Positions 1-10,774 of a stretch of 50,972 nucleotides of DNA are shown piece after piece. This stretch comes from Pigoraptor chileana. Lineage: Eukaryota; Opisthokonta; Filasterea. Position numbers and translations under genes: made by a program. Within the stretch, counting starts at the first letter, position 1. Each line of letters starts with the position of its first letter. The DNA lies in NCBI GenBank assembly GCA_943704495.1, contig CALSCR010000635.1:1-50972 (forward strand), in the 5' to 3' direction. The notes under the pieces are model-generated. The model saw nothing but the letters and a program-made list of their open reading frames with translations, was not told the origin of the DNA and searched no databases.

Positions 1-80
<80 letters not shown>

Positions 81-118
81 CGTATGGTGTGCGTGTGTGT
101 GCGTGTGCGTGTGAAGAT
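1..118. repeat. (TG)n microsatellite
   Basis: A nearly pure TG dinucleotide tract opens the window and fades into TG-rich sequence by about 118. It lies inside the intron that precedes the exon at 176-295, so on the coding strand it reads as (GT)n. Its true length is unknown because the window cuts it. Confidence 0.95.
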
Positions 119-175
119 GAGTGTTCTTCATTGTCGCAATACACCCACTCACTCCTACCCATCATGCATTCGCAG

Positions 176-295
176 TGTGGCAAGATTATCCGCATGTTGA
201 AGGAAATGGTCGCCGGGAAAGAACTGGTCCGCCCGCTCGATTCGGGCAACAAGAAGCCCAACTATTCCATTTTCGGTCGGATTCGCCTCAAGTAA
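176..295 (+). CDS. Last exon of an unidentified gene (partial)
   Basis: An open frame follows a plausible 3' splice site (pyrimidine-rich stretch ending CGCAG at 175) and ends with TAA at 293-295, giving 39 residues in phase 0. The peptide is basic and starts CGKIIRMLKEMVAG, with an amphipathic helix-like beginning, and ends RIRLK. The rest of the gene lies to the left of the window. I do not recognise the family. The exon call rests on the acceptor site, on the clean frame after the microsatellite, and on non-repetitive, protein-like composition. Confidence 0.5.
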   Translation, partial: CGKIIRMLKEMVAGKELVRPLDSGNKKPNYSIFGRIRLK

Positions 296-868
296 CCGCC
301 AGTCTGCGCCTGATTTGGCAGTGTGGTGCTTCTGAATGCACCCGTTGAAAGAGATGCACAAACCGAAGCACTCATTGGCGAATGGGCTGTTACAAATCTG
401 TTACATTGTATAGACCATCTGTATCCGGTACCCATGTGATCGAACGAAAACGTGAGTGAATATATACACAGACAGCGAGGCAGAACGCAATAAGAGAAGT
501 GTATGTGTGGGATTATGTGCAAGTGTATGCATATGTAAGTGGCCTGCGTTGATATTATATCTGCACGTGTGCGTGAGCGTGTGTATGCGTGCGAATGTGC
601 GCGTGGACTGCCCCACTGGGCATTGACAGTAGGGTGATTCCAAGAGATTGAACGCGATAGAGTTGATATAGTGCCAAAAGCGATGGCAAACAAAGGCACA
701 CAGTGGAAGGGGAGAGCACGCGTGTACACACAAACACACCCACACACATCTGATCGCAAAAAAGGCACACAGTGGAAGGGGAGGCGTGTACAAGCGTATG
801 CACTGCACGTGACAACATACACACCGACGACTGAAATAGCACACGCAGGTCACGCGCAAAAACGACTG
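296..868. other. Spacer with a short direct repeat
   Basis: TG/CA-rich intergenic sequence between two gene 3' ends (converging genes). It holds a 23-base direct repeat at 692-714 and 761-783 (core GGCACACAGTGGAAGGGGAG), each copy followed closely by CGTGTACA. I see no convincing gene. Confidence 0.6.
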
Positions 869-1671
869 CTATAGCGCTTTCTTGAGTATGGACTTCGGTT
901 CCATTGAAGACGTCGATGTCGTCGACGTAGTGGAAGAATTTGACATGCGTCGGTGTCTGGACACTGAGGTCGACGGTGCCGCGTTGTCCGTCGGGGTAAC
1001 CGGTCGGTCAGAGAGTATCTCGCGAAAGAAGGGAATGTGCGACAGAATGAGCTTCCAGACAAGAAACCAGCCTGAGGAGTGGCAGATGGAGCAGTGTCGG
1101 ATGGACAGTGACGGTCGGGCGATTCCATGAAGGTGCGTGTACCACGTCGCCGAAGAAGCGGCCACGCACGTGACGCGGAAGATATTACGAAATGTATGGG
1201 TGTGTGGGTTCGGTGTTTTGTAAGTGGTGTGACCGGAGTGTGTGTGTGAGTGTGTGTGTTGAGTCAGTGCATGATCCTATGTTGACACGGAAGGACGTGC
1301 AGGAATGTGTGCATACGTGTGCAAGTGTAGACCCAGAAAAGTGCGCAAATTGTGCGATGCTTACATGTGCGCCAGTTCATTATATGTAATCTCACAATAA
1401 CGCTCATACTTTGTACACACACAACCCATATGTACAAGCATACAAGCATGCACACCCAACACCACACATGTATAGAATGCACACACACATGCACCCACAC
1501 CACAAACCCCCCAATATACACATGCACACACATGCACACACACACACACACACAGGCTCACTCACCAATGCCGACACACGCAACGATGATGGCAATCGCA
1601 CTGACCAACCGCACGACAAATTCGGCGGCAAAAAATAGCGCACTTGCCGTAGCCGACAGTGCTTCGTCCAT
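869..1671 (-). CDS. SMIM13: SMIM13-like small single-pass membrane protein
   Basis: Two exons, 1671-1566 and 1071-869, join in phase 1 to give 102 residues. Exon 1 starts at ATG 1671 and supplies a long hydrophobic segment (about residues 12-36). The splice GTGAGT...CTCAG falls just before the family hallmark: a Gly-Trp at the membrane exit followed by FLVWKLILS and then FFREILSD. Vertebrate SMIM13 has GWYFVWHLFLS and FLRELVGD at the same place and is about 91 residues long. The tail is Ser/Thr-rich, as expected for a disordered cytosolic end. The function of the family is unknown. The intron (1072-1565) contains a (CA)n tract. The identification rests on remembered family sequence, not a search. 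Confidence 0.7.
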
Positions 1672-2325
1672 GTCTAACTTTTCCCCGAACTCAGAAATCA
1701 GTGAGAGAGAGACAGCAACGAGACGCGTGCCTTTTCACGAGTGGCGTCCCGATGTTAACCGACACATACGCAGACACGCACGCACACGCACATCACAGCC
1801 AGATACGTTCTTGCAAGTGATAATCAATGGCGAATGTGGTGCGAGGATGCGACACGTGCTAGTCTCACTCGGTCGTCCTTTTCTCGCGATAGTGCGCACG
1901 GCCGGCAGTTCACGCGTTGACCCGGTGTAAAGTCTAATCAGAGACGCAGTGGAGCGATGCAGTCGCGAGCACTCAAACGATCGATATGGAGCCACGGGCC
2001 GCGCATACACACCTCCGCCACCACCACACACGATGCGACAATGAAGAGGTGGACTGAACGCGTGTGCTTTGTAGATTGCCTGTGTTAATGGAGGTGATAA
2101 GCAAGGACTATTCCCGGCCGGCGTCACACATCACTCAAATCACGTGACTCAGTGCCAGGCTGTCCGGGCTCAGCCAATACTGATAATTCAGCCCGGCCGT
2201 GACGGCGCCGCGGCGGCGGTCAGAACTCGGCACTGAGTGGTCTTCAATAATTGCCCCGCAGCACTCGAGATCAACCTGCAGCACTCCAGCTGACCGAATC
2301 CTATGAATAAACAATAATAATGCTC
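1672..2325. other. Intergenic spacer
   Basis: About 650 bases without a supported gene. It lies upstream of the SMIM13-like start and downstream of the broken NTPase gene, so it probably carries the SMIM13 promoter. CACGTG E-box cores occur near 1854 and 2144. Confidence 0.5.
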
Positions 2326-4478
2326 TCAATAGTTCGTGTATTTGAGACAGCAGCGTGAAGCTGCACGCACATATTCCACGCGGCTCTTGAGATCGTCCCA
2401 GTCGACATATCCCGTCTCGCCCCTATTCGCGACAATCCTTCCGGCCAGCCTCTCGCCAATGCCAGGCAGCCACGTGAGGCACTCCTCAGTGGCCGTGTTA
2501 ACGTTCACAGGCTCGGGACCTTCGAGGTGCATGATGCTCAGCTCAGATACGGCGGTGCCGAAAAATGCGCGCAGGTGCTCCCCGCAGAGAAGCAGACACT
2601 CGGAGGACTGTTCGCCGCACGGCGCACGTCGGTTCGAACAAAGAACGAGTGTGCTGCGGATGTCCCTCGCTGCGATGGCCTCCTTCACCTTCTCACATTC
2701 CTTCGTCACAACCTCAGCAGTGAGCTCCCGACCGTTGCCTTTAGCTTTTTGCACTGAAGCATAACGAGCAAGTGCTTCCCGGTCCAGACGGAACCACCTT
2801 CGCTGCCACCGTCATCCTCTTCCTCCTCACCCTTTAGGCGAAAATAAGTGTAGCAGTCTGCGGCACCAACACCGCCAGCCCACACGACACGATCAATGTC
2901 GGACTTGTTGGGCTCGAGCTATTCGGCTGACGGTGGAAACGCTGTGTGGTTCGTGCGAAAGACCTTTGGGCCAACCGCGATTCGGGCGTCCAACAGGGCC
3001 TTCGGCGCGGTTCCAGGTTTCGATTCCATGTAATGCAGCAACCCGCAGCGGACGGCGAGGAATCGAGCGCAGAACTCCTCAAACGCCTGCCACCTCACGT
3101 GTCCGTCCCGCAACTCGGGAATCACGCCGCGAATTTGGTCTTGCAGGTTGCGCGGCATAGATTTCAAAAAGCCCGGATCTCCAACAATGCCGCTCAAAAA
3201 CAGGAGCGGCAGCTTCACGACGGCCACGACACAATCCCCCTCGTTTGAATCTCCGTCCGAGTCTGCGCAGCTCTCGAGAACGAGCCCCCCAACCTCCTCG
3301 AGATCGCCGTACATCGCTCCGCTCGGCAGCTTCTGCGCACGGTGCACACGCCTTTCGAGAAAGGACGCAAGAGTTTTCAACGAAGATCTGGGTATTCAAG
3401 TGGCGACTGGATACGGTGTTACGCACCGACGCTAAAACCCTCCAGACTGGGATACTGGTTGCTGCCGTTTTGTTTGCGTCCATGTGTTTCTCACATCCTT
3501 CCAGGAAAAATTCGACGACGCGCGGGAGTCCACCCAGCGCCCCCAGCGCGCGACAGAACTCGGGGCTGGTCTTCCACCCCTCGAATCCCGGCATCGAGTC
3601 AACGATCTCGGTAACATAACAGCAGGGGCATGCGCGCAAGCCTGTACGGAAAGGCAGATCCAGCGATAATATCAGCAATCGGCTGCGCCGTGGTGCCGGA
3701 AAGGACGGAAAAGAATGGCTTTGCCTTCGAGTGCATGGCGTTCCCGAGCACGCGCACGACCACAGTGAGAAGGGCGCGGCGCTTCTGCCGAGAGGACTTT
3801 GTCGTATCAAGCACATAGTTGAATTCGTCAACGGCAACTACGAGTGGTTCGCCGTTGCCAAGAGACGTCCTTCATTTTTGTAAGGAGGTCGGGAAGAGTA
3901 AGAGCGCAGAGAGCCGCGTCGCCGAACCTATGGCGCAGTTCCCAAGGAAGTCGGGAAAGCCTTGGTCGCGCCAGTACCAGCCGCCATGAAGAATCCGGAG
4001 GACGAGGCCGGCCTCCGGATGCGTGCGATCAAATTGTGTCGGATTTTCGCCCTGATTATAAGATAGAGCCACGAACTGCGCGCGGTGCTCGAGCACCTTC
4101 TCGAGCTCAGCGACGAGACGGGTCTTGCCCAAACCGGGGGCGCCGGCGTAGACCTCAATCCACCCTGCAGTCCTTCGCTACCAGAGTCTTCTTCGCCGAC
4201 AACGCAACGTATGAGTCAAACTCAGCCAAGGTCGCCTTAAGCGTTGCCTCGCGGCAGCTAAGCTTCATGCGGCGCCCAACCGCAGGGAGCCACGTGAAAG
4301 CGCGCCCCTTCAACATGGGCTGGTGCAGAGTCGCGCGGACGAAGCCGTCGAGGGTTGTGCCGTCGCCAGTGTCGACGTCATCTAAACGAAGCGCCGGAAA
4401 ACCCTCCGACAGCTCAGCGTTTGCCATTTTTTGCACTACTTCACGGGTAAGAAATGCAAAGAAAGGAGAGAAGGGCAA
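2326..4478 (-). pseudogene. Broken Crinkler/RHS-like NTPase-nuclease gene (fossil)
   Basis: Read on the minus strand, the parts come in family order: an N-terminal segment (4155-4478); a P-loop with GAPGLGKT near 4125-4150; an NTPase body (about 3440-4120); a C-terminal region (2920-3400); a PD-(D/E)XK-like nuclease piece near 2740-2880; and a helix-hairpin-helix segment near 2370-2500 with LPGIGERLAGRI. This arrangement resembles the CRN-RHS superfamily of eukaryotic NTPase-nuclease proteins, known as trypanosome RHS proteins and oomycete or fungal Crinklers and often linked to mobile elements. The coding region looks broken, with roughly half a dozen breaks, and no clear GT-AG introns explain them. 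The parts are still easy to recognise, so it decayed fairly recently. The terminal helix-hairpin-helix is an addition I do not recall as standard for the family. Confidence 0.6.
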
Positions 4479-5289
4479 GTGAGAAAAAGAATTTGTATAT
4501 GCTTTTTCAGGGAAACTGCCGCTGTTATTCTCCTGAGCGTCGCGTCACACACCAACTGGCTTCAAGTGAATTTCTCCTGATTCATGAATCGTTGAAGTTT
4601 GTTACATTTTTAATACTCGTATACTTTCAATAATTGAGCGGGGGTTTTAGGTTCACCTGAGGGGTTTCGGTAAGCCTAAGGTGGGCAGCCTGAAGGGCCG
4701 AGGACTGGTGCGGCCCCCCCGCGGCTCATGCAGCGCGCAATAGATTCAGCCAGTGAGTTACCGTGTGCAGTAGTAGGACGGCCCAGCCGACTCTGAGATC
4801 GACCGGTCAGCGGTTGATGGCCAGTTGGTGTAAAAATAAGTAAAAAAAAGTAAACGAGGTTTAGGTCCCCTGGGACCGCAGCCGGGCGCTTTGCGTCATT
4901 TTAATATGACATCATTCAGGGATCCACGTGACTTGCATGCGCAAATTAAATTCAGTTTAAGTCCCTTGAGTGCCGCGCCCGCCTAAACTCCCTTTCAAGG
5001 CGGCTAACTGGCCAAAACGGGCCACCCCGGCAAGGATTTTTCCCTCAGGCAGCCCTTCTGCGATACTGGTGACTCGCCCCGAGAACTAAAAAGATGCACC
5101 TCGGCCTGTTGCCTGATGGCCGTGGCCCTCACTGAGCTAATGTTCAACACTCTTTCGCTGATGCTGTGTGCGATGTGGAGCAGCAAGAATCCACTGACAT
5201 TCCGACGGAAATGAACTCTTGCGTGGCACCTATAAGAGATTTGGATGACACGGGGTGGGTCGGCATGCATGCGTCGCCGGGCCAGTGAA
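4479..5289. other. Intergenic spacer, no gene seen
   Basis: No open frame with protein-like composition. A C-rich run (about 4714-4722) and an E-box core with flanks CCACGTGAC (4924-4932) are the only distinct marks. Confidence 0.5.
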
Positions 5290-5570
5290 TGTTTTGTGTT
5301 TATGTGTTGTGTGTGTGTGTATGTGTGCGTGTGCAGTGGTGTGTGTGATGGTGTGTGTGTGTGTGTGTGTGTGTGTGTATTTGTCTGTGATGGTGTGTGT
5401 GTGTATGTGTGTGGTGTGTGTTTGTATATATATGTGTGTGTGTTTGCCTGATGTGTGTGTGTGTTTGTATGTGTGTGCCGGTTCGTGTTTATGTTTGTGT
5501 GTGTGTGTGTGTGTGTGTGCCAGTGTATGTGCATGTATGTGTGTGTGAGTGTGTGTATGTGTCTGTGCAT
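5290..5570. repeat. Imperfect (TG)n tract
   Basis: About 280 bases of TG-rich sequence broken by TA, GA and CA steps. Open frames across it on both strands (Cys-Val or Thr-His runs) are products of the repeat. Confidence 0.9.
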
Positions 5571-6239
5571 TTCAACTCTGGCACGAGTTGGAAGTGCACG
5601 TGCCGATGCACCACAGCGCATGCGCTTGTCAAATGGGCGTGCCGAGAGCAGAGTTGAGGCATCTCGTCGCCTTTGGCCCTCTGTGCGTGCAAACAATGAA
5701 AAACTCCCATATAATACACTGAGTTTATATTAGTGCGAATTCAGCAAGGCAGCAATGGTGAATTTAGCTGATTTTGCGAGACCAATAGACTGGCATCAGA
5801 TCCTGGTTCTTGTCATTGATGTCAGTGTGTTGTCGAAGGAGTGATAGACTTTTGGCGGTTTCTCGGAAGCGTGTGAAGAATTTCTTTCTGCTACAAGAGT
5901 GCGAGGGTGAGCATTTCAGCCAGTGTTTTTCCTGGTTCACGAGTGTACGAGCGAGTTGAGTGGATGCACTGTGAGCGCAATTTCACTTGCAGTGTTTGTC
6001 GTTTATGTAATGCCAAGATACGTCGGCTTGAGTGATTAACTGAACTGTGTTAGCGCGTGATGAACGTGCATCAAATGCAAAAGTGTATATAAATGGCCGA
6101 AAGCCGTGCCGGCTGACCGTGTCGGCCTCTAGTAGAGTAGTGGGCCCACCCGACTGAATACTAAGCTCAAATGTGAAAAACAAACGATTGTTCTCCTCCG
6201 TTGAGTGTGGGACTCAGTATGAGACGTCGAGAATGGGGC
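5571..6239. other. Region downstream of pyruvate kinase
   Basis: No gene recognised. It must hold the 3' untranslated region of the pyruvate kinase gene, whose stop codon is at 6240-6242 on the minus strand. Confidence 0.4.
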
Positions 6240-9200
6240 TCAGTACCAGACGTTGAGGATCTTGAGGAGGTTGTGCGTGCGGCCGTCCGTTTCCTTTGCA
6301 TAGTGAATGACCGTCACTCTGTCGCCGACCTTCACATATCCAGCGGTGCGCGCAAATTGTATGGCCTTGTCTATGGCCGCATCCGGGGGATACGCAGACG
6401 CTTCGGGGCACACGAATGGCACAAGACCGCGCGAAATGAGCGACTGGCGCGCAACTCGCTTGCTGTGCGTGACAACAAGCGCGGGAACGGGCGGGCGGTA
6501 CTTGCTCACCCATCGCGCAGTGGATCCAGTGTCACTGAGTATAATGAGCAGCGCAGCGTTCTGTGTGGGGAGTGTGTGTGTGTGTGTGTGTGTGTGATTG
6601 TGCGTGTGATTGTGTGAGAGTGGTTGGAAAGACAGCATGCAATTCAAATCCAAAAAGGGTCAGGATGGAGTGTTACAAGAGCATAACCAGTAACAACAGC
6701 GGAAATTGGCGATCAAATGTGCCTCACAGTGTGGCGTTCAACGCAGAGCGAAGCAGAAGCACAAGTGCATTAGAGCTGGATAGTGGGAGCAGGAGGAGAC
6801 GAGCGTGCCATGCGTGCGTGCACGTGACCCTTTTACTGACGCACATTTTCAATGGTCGCGTTGACTGCAGATGACGCCACCGCCTCCGATACGCCCACGT
6901 GATGCTTGATACTCTTTTGGTGCATTCGGAACATTGCCTTGTAGTCAATGGCGGACTCCGCCTCCTAGAATGCGTCGAGTGTGGCAGCCACAAGAACCAC
7001 AAAGAGCACAGTAACAACAACAGCAACAGCAACATAAAAGTCAGTCACACACCACTAAATTCACAATAAATGTATAACGCAAAAAAAAACTAAAACGCAG
7101 TGGAAACAGGAGTTTTTCAACAGACTCATGTACAGGACTGGCAGCCAGATTAAGTCATTTCCACCCAATCATGCCCCTTTAAGGAAACGCACCTGGCAGA
7201 CCTTGCCCATCATGGTAACAGACTCGATTGGATACGCGCCTTTTGCGGTCTCACCCGACAGCATGACGCAATCGCTTCCATCAAGCACGCCACTGCCAAC
7301 ATCTGTACATTCGGCCCTGTGGTGTGTGTGCGTGTGTGCGTGTGTGTGTGTGTGCGTGTGTGTGTGTTGTGCGTGTGTGTGTTTGTTTGTGTGTGTGGTG
7401 TGTGTGTATGTGAGTGTACGTGTGTGTGTGTGCGTGTGTATGTATGTGTGTGTATGTGTGTGTGTGTATATGTATGCATGTTTGTATGTGTGTGTGTGTG
7501 TGTGTGTTGGCAATCTTAGGGACGATATACCATCATTCTACAAAGTGGAAGCACACTCAGTCGTCGACACCATGCACACAGTACAGGATGCACGCAGACG
7601 CACCTGGTTGGTCGCGGGTTCGTGATCATGCTCTCAAGCATTTGCGTGGCGCATATGACCGGCTTCCCCGCCTGATTGCATTTTGCAATGATCATTTTTT
7701 GGACGACAAAGACCTTTTCTATCGGGATCTCAATGCCAAGGTCACCCCGCGCAACCTGCGTGCAAAATGATTATATGATTCGGGCGACGCGCGCGTGCGT
7801 GCGTGCGTGCATGTGTGTGTTTGTAAGAGTGAATGCGTGTGTAAGTGCATATATTGTGCATATGCTTGTTTGCGCGTGGGACGCATCCAAGGGGAAGAGC
7901 GTGTGGGTAAATCCAGAAAACAGCTGCGATACTTGACTTGCGGGCATCCATTCGAAGAACAAAGAGGGTTTCAATAACACATAGTGATCTCCCACACCGA
8001 CCACTCACATACTGCACACAATTCCACACACAATACTGCACACTGGGCACTAACCTGCCCGCGCACAAAGCAAACCACAATTACCCAACCGTACAATGCA
8101 ACAAGGCCGGCATTCGCAGTCCCGCCACTCACCATGACCCCATCCGTCTCCGCCAGAATTTCGTCAAAGTTGTCGAGGCCTTCGTGATTCTCAATCTTGG
8201 ACACAATCTTGATGTCCTTGCCCTTCTCACCAAGTATCGCCCTGATTTCCTTCACGTGACTTGCCTTGCGTATGAACGACGCAAAGATAAAATCGACGCC
8301 CTGTTCGACGGCGAAGACAAGGTCCTCCCTGTCCTTTTCACTCACCGCGGGTAGGTCTGGACACGCCATCGGCAGGTTGACGCCCTTCTTGCCACCCAGC
8401 ATGGCTGCATACACAGACGTGCGCATATAAGAAGGCAATATATTTGGAGTTGAATTAAGGCCATTTCCACGCGGATTAAAAGCAGTCCAAAATATTGCCA
8501 CTTGGATAAACAGAGATGTGTGTGTGTATTAGGAGAGTTAATGGCAGGTAGAGTGTGGTTAAAAATAGAGTGAGATAGACACAGTATGGGGAGACACAAT
8601 GCATGTGTGGGTAATGCGTGCGCTCCCATTGAGGTTAGTGTCGAGAAGGATAGCAGAGACCATCGCACACACACGTACCCGTGTTGATAACAGTGCACAC
8701 GACGTCGCTTCCGTCGATCGCCCGCACATCCAGGCTGATGAGTCCATCATCAATGAACACCTTGAAGCCGCGCGTGACGGTCGTTGTGAGGCCCTTGTAG
8801 TCCACATACACCTTTGCCGAGGTGCCTTTCTTGGCAAACGCGCTATCCGTCGTCAGCACAAAGGTGGATCCTGCCTCCAGGCGCACCTCACCACCGCCCT
8901 CGATGTCGCCCGTGCGTATTTCGGGCCCTTTTGTGTCGAGTGCGATTGCACACACCTTCTCGGGGTGCTTGTCGAGGTATGCACGAAGGTTCTTGATGAC
9001 AGAGCCGTGATACTGAATGAATAAAGGGAGAGAGAGAGAGCGAGGGTGGATTAGCTACCACTTGTGCCAGGCGGAAAAAGGCGCACATGGCACCACTGAT
9101 AACACGCCACACAGAGAAGAGGATTCACATCGATCTCCAACGTTCGCTCGCAGCCGCCATGGGCAACCACAGAGTGAGCATTAGAGAAAGAGAATGAGAA

Positions 9201-10774
9201 AAAAAAGACACAGACACAGACACAGGCACAGACACATACACAGACACAGACACAGACGCAGACGCAGACGCGACACAGACACATACGCAGACACAGCAAA
9301 CACAGACACATACACAGACACAGACACAGACACAGACACAGACACAGACACAGACACAGACACAGACACAGACGCAGACACATACACAGACGCAGACACA
9401 GACACAGACACAGACACAGACGCAGACACAGACACAGACGCAGACGCAAACACAGATACAGACACATACACAGACGCAGACACAGGCACAGACACAGACA
9501 CAGACGCAGACACAAACACAGATACAGACACAGGCACAGTCACAGGCACAGCGCGGCACAGACACAGACACAGGCACAGGGCTAGAGATGCATGCACGCG
9601 CATTCAAGCACACGCACACACCTCGTGGCTTCCGTGGGAGAAGTTCAGCCGCATAATGGACATGCCCGCTTCAACGAGTTGGCCAATCATTTCTTCCGAC
9701 GCTGTCTTCGGCCCAATAGTACAAACAATCCCCGTCTTGCGTCCGACCGTGATTGGCTCGCGTGCGTACTCTCTGTTGCATGCATGTGTGGGCGTGAGCG
9801 TATGTGTGTTGTGTGTATGTGTGTGTGTGTGCGCGTGTGGGTGTAGCGTGTCGACATATACACACAAGGTCAGTGTCGTTGCGAATTTCTCAAAATGTCG
9901 CCATAGAAACGTTCCGCAGTGTAAGAAGACACATTCAGTACCAGCAGAGCGGGCCGCATGAGCATTCTATTGCATAGACAGCGGCCAACATGAAATGAAC
10001 CACGTGCATACACACTTGCTCATACACACACACATGACAGCGGCTGAACACAGATACATATAACATACAACATATACTCGAGCCCAAACATCAATGCACA
10101 TAAACATACACATAACAAGTACATACATGGAGCGAATATAAATATACACGTGCACAAGTACACATGGAGTGAATATAAACGAACACGTATACACTTGCAC
10201 AAGCATGGAGTGCAGTCCTGTGAGAAACATGACAACACAAACTACAACACTGAGTCCCAGCCTACCCAATGGAAATCGACTGGGAGCTGTTATGGCGCGG
10301 CATGACGCTGTGGCTGCTGCTCTTCCCATTCGTCAACGATGTGATGGATGCCCTGTGGTGATGCATTCTGTGCGAAGATGACGCTCGCAGAGGCGCAACT
10401 CCCTCATGTGCGTCTGCATGAAGAGAGGATCCATGGTGCGACTGTGCGGCGCTTACTTGCGCTTGGTTGTTCTCGACGGCGTTTTGGAGCCGCTCCACTC
10501 GGTTGAGTATGTCATCCAGCTTACGCTCAGCTGCATCTAGGTCTACCTTAACATGCCCCCCGTTGCGGAAGATCTCGGACTCTGTAAATGGGAATTACAT
10601 GATACGGGTAAGAAGGCTGAATGTTGTGTGCATCTCCAGTTGTTTTGTGCTGGGTAGTTGTTTTTACCGCGAGTGCTGAAATGTGCCTTTGGTCGAGCCT
10701 AAGAAATAACGAGAAATAACAGCTAAAAACCCACGTGTTTGCTGAAGGGACGAAACGCTCACGCCGTTCCCCAT
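6240..10774 (-). CDS. PK: Pyruvate kinase with an N-terminal extension
   Basis: Converts phosphoenolpyruvate and ADP to pyruvate and ATP, the last step of glycolysis, in the cytosol. Exons in transcript order: 10774-10763, 10579-10266, 9772-9622, 9012-8679, 8404-8133, 7755-7604, 7316-7202, 6964-6845, 6560-6240. All joins are in phase, giving 596 residues. The catalytic core (about 110-596) is complete: [29 protein letters not shown] before the B domain; KIENHEG with the catalytic Lys; [10 protein letters not shown] for metal binding; CATQMLESM...[15 protein letters not shown]; and the C-domain with [15 protein letters not shown]. The core length is normal. The first about 109 residues are not seen in typical enzymes: a start MGNG, a short coiled coil ([19 protein letters not shown]) and a Ser/His-rich linker. 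The first two exons are less certain than the core, because the 12-base exon 1 and the donor GTAGGC are inferred from phase. Confidence 0.9.
6561..6620. repeat. (TG)n tract next to a pyruvate kinase splice acceptor
   Basis: On the coding (minus) strand this reads as (CA)n and runs almost to the CCACACAG acceptor of the last exon. It sits where a polypyrimidine tract normally lies. Confidence 0.9.
7318..7510. repeat. (TG)n tract filling a pyruvate kinase intron
   Basis: About 190 bases of TG-rich repeat within the intron 7317-7603. It again abuts the 3' splice site of the downstream exon (CACCACAG at the boundary, minus strand). Confidence 0.9.
9196..9583. repeat. Hexanucleotide minisatellite (CAGACA/CGCAGA)n
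   Basis: About 390 bases built from six-base units, mainly GACACA with GACGCA and GATACA variants, lie in the intron 9013-9621 of pyruvate kinase. Because the unit length is divisible by three it leaves long open frames on both strands (Asp-Thr runs on plus, Ser-Val or Cys-Leu runs on minus). These are not genes. Confidence 0.92.

Noticed and set aside
5004-5696. A 230-residue minus-strand open frame rich in Thr-His
   Set aside because: Most of it is the (TG)n tract read backwards; no protein-like remainder or splice support.
9194-9961. A 255-residue plus-strand open frame and three overlapping minus-strand frames
   Set aside because: They are produced by the six-base repeat and lie in a pyruvate kinase intron and exon in the wrong frame or strand.
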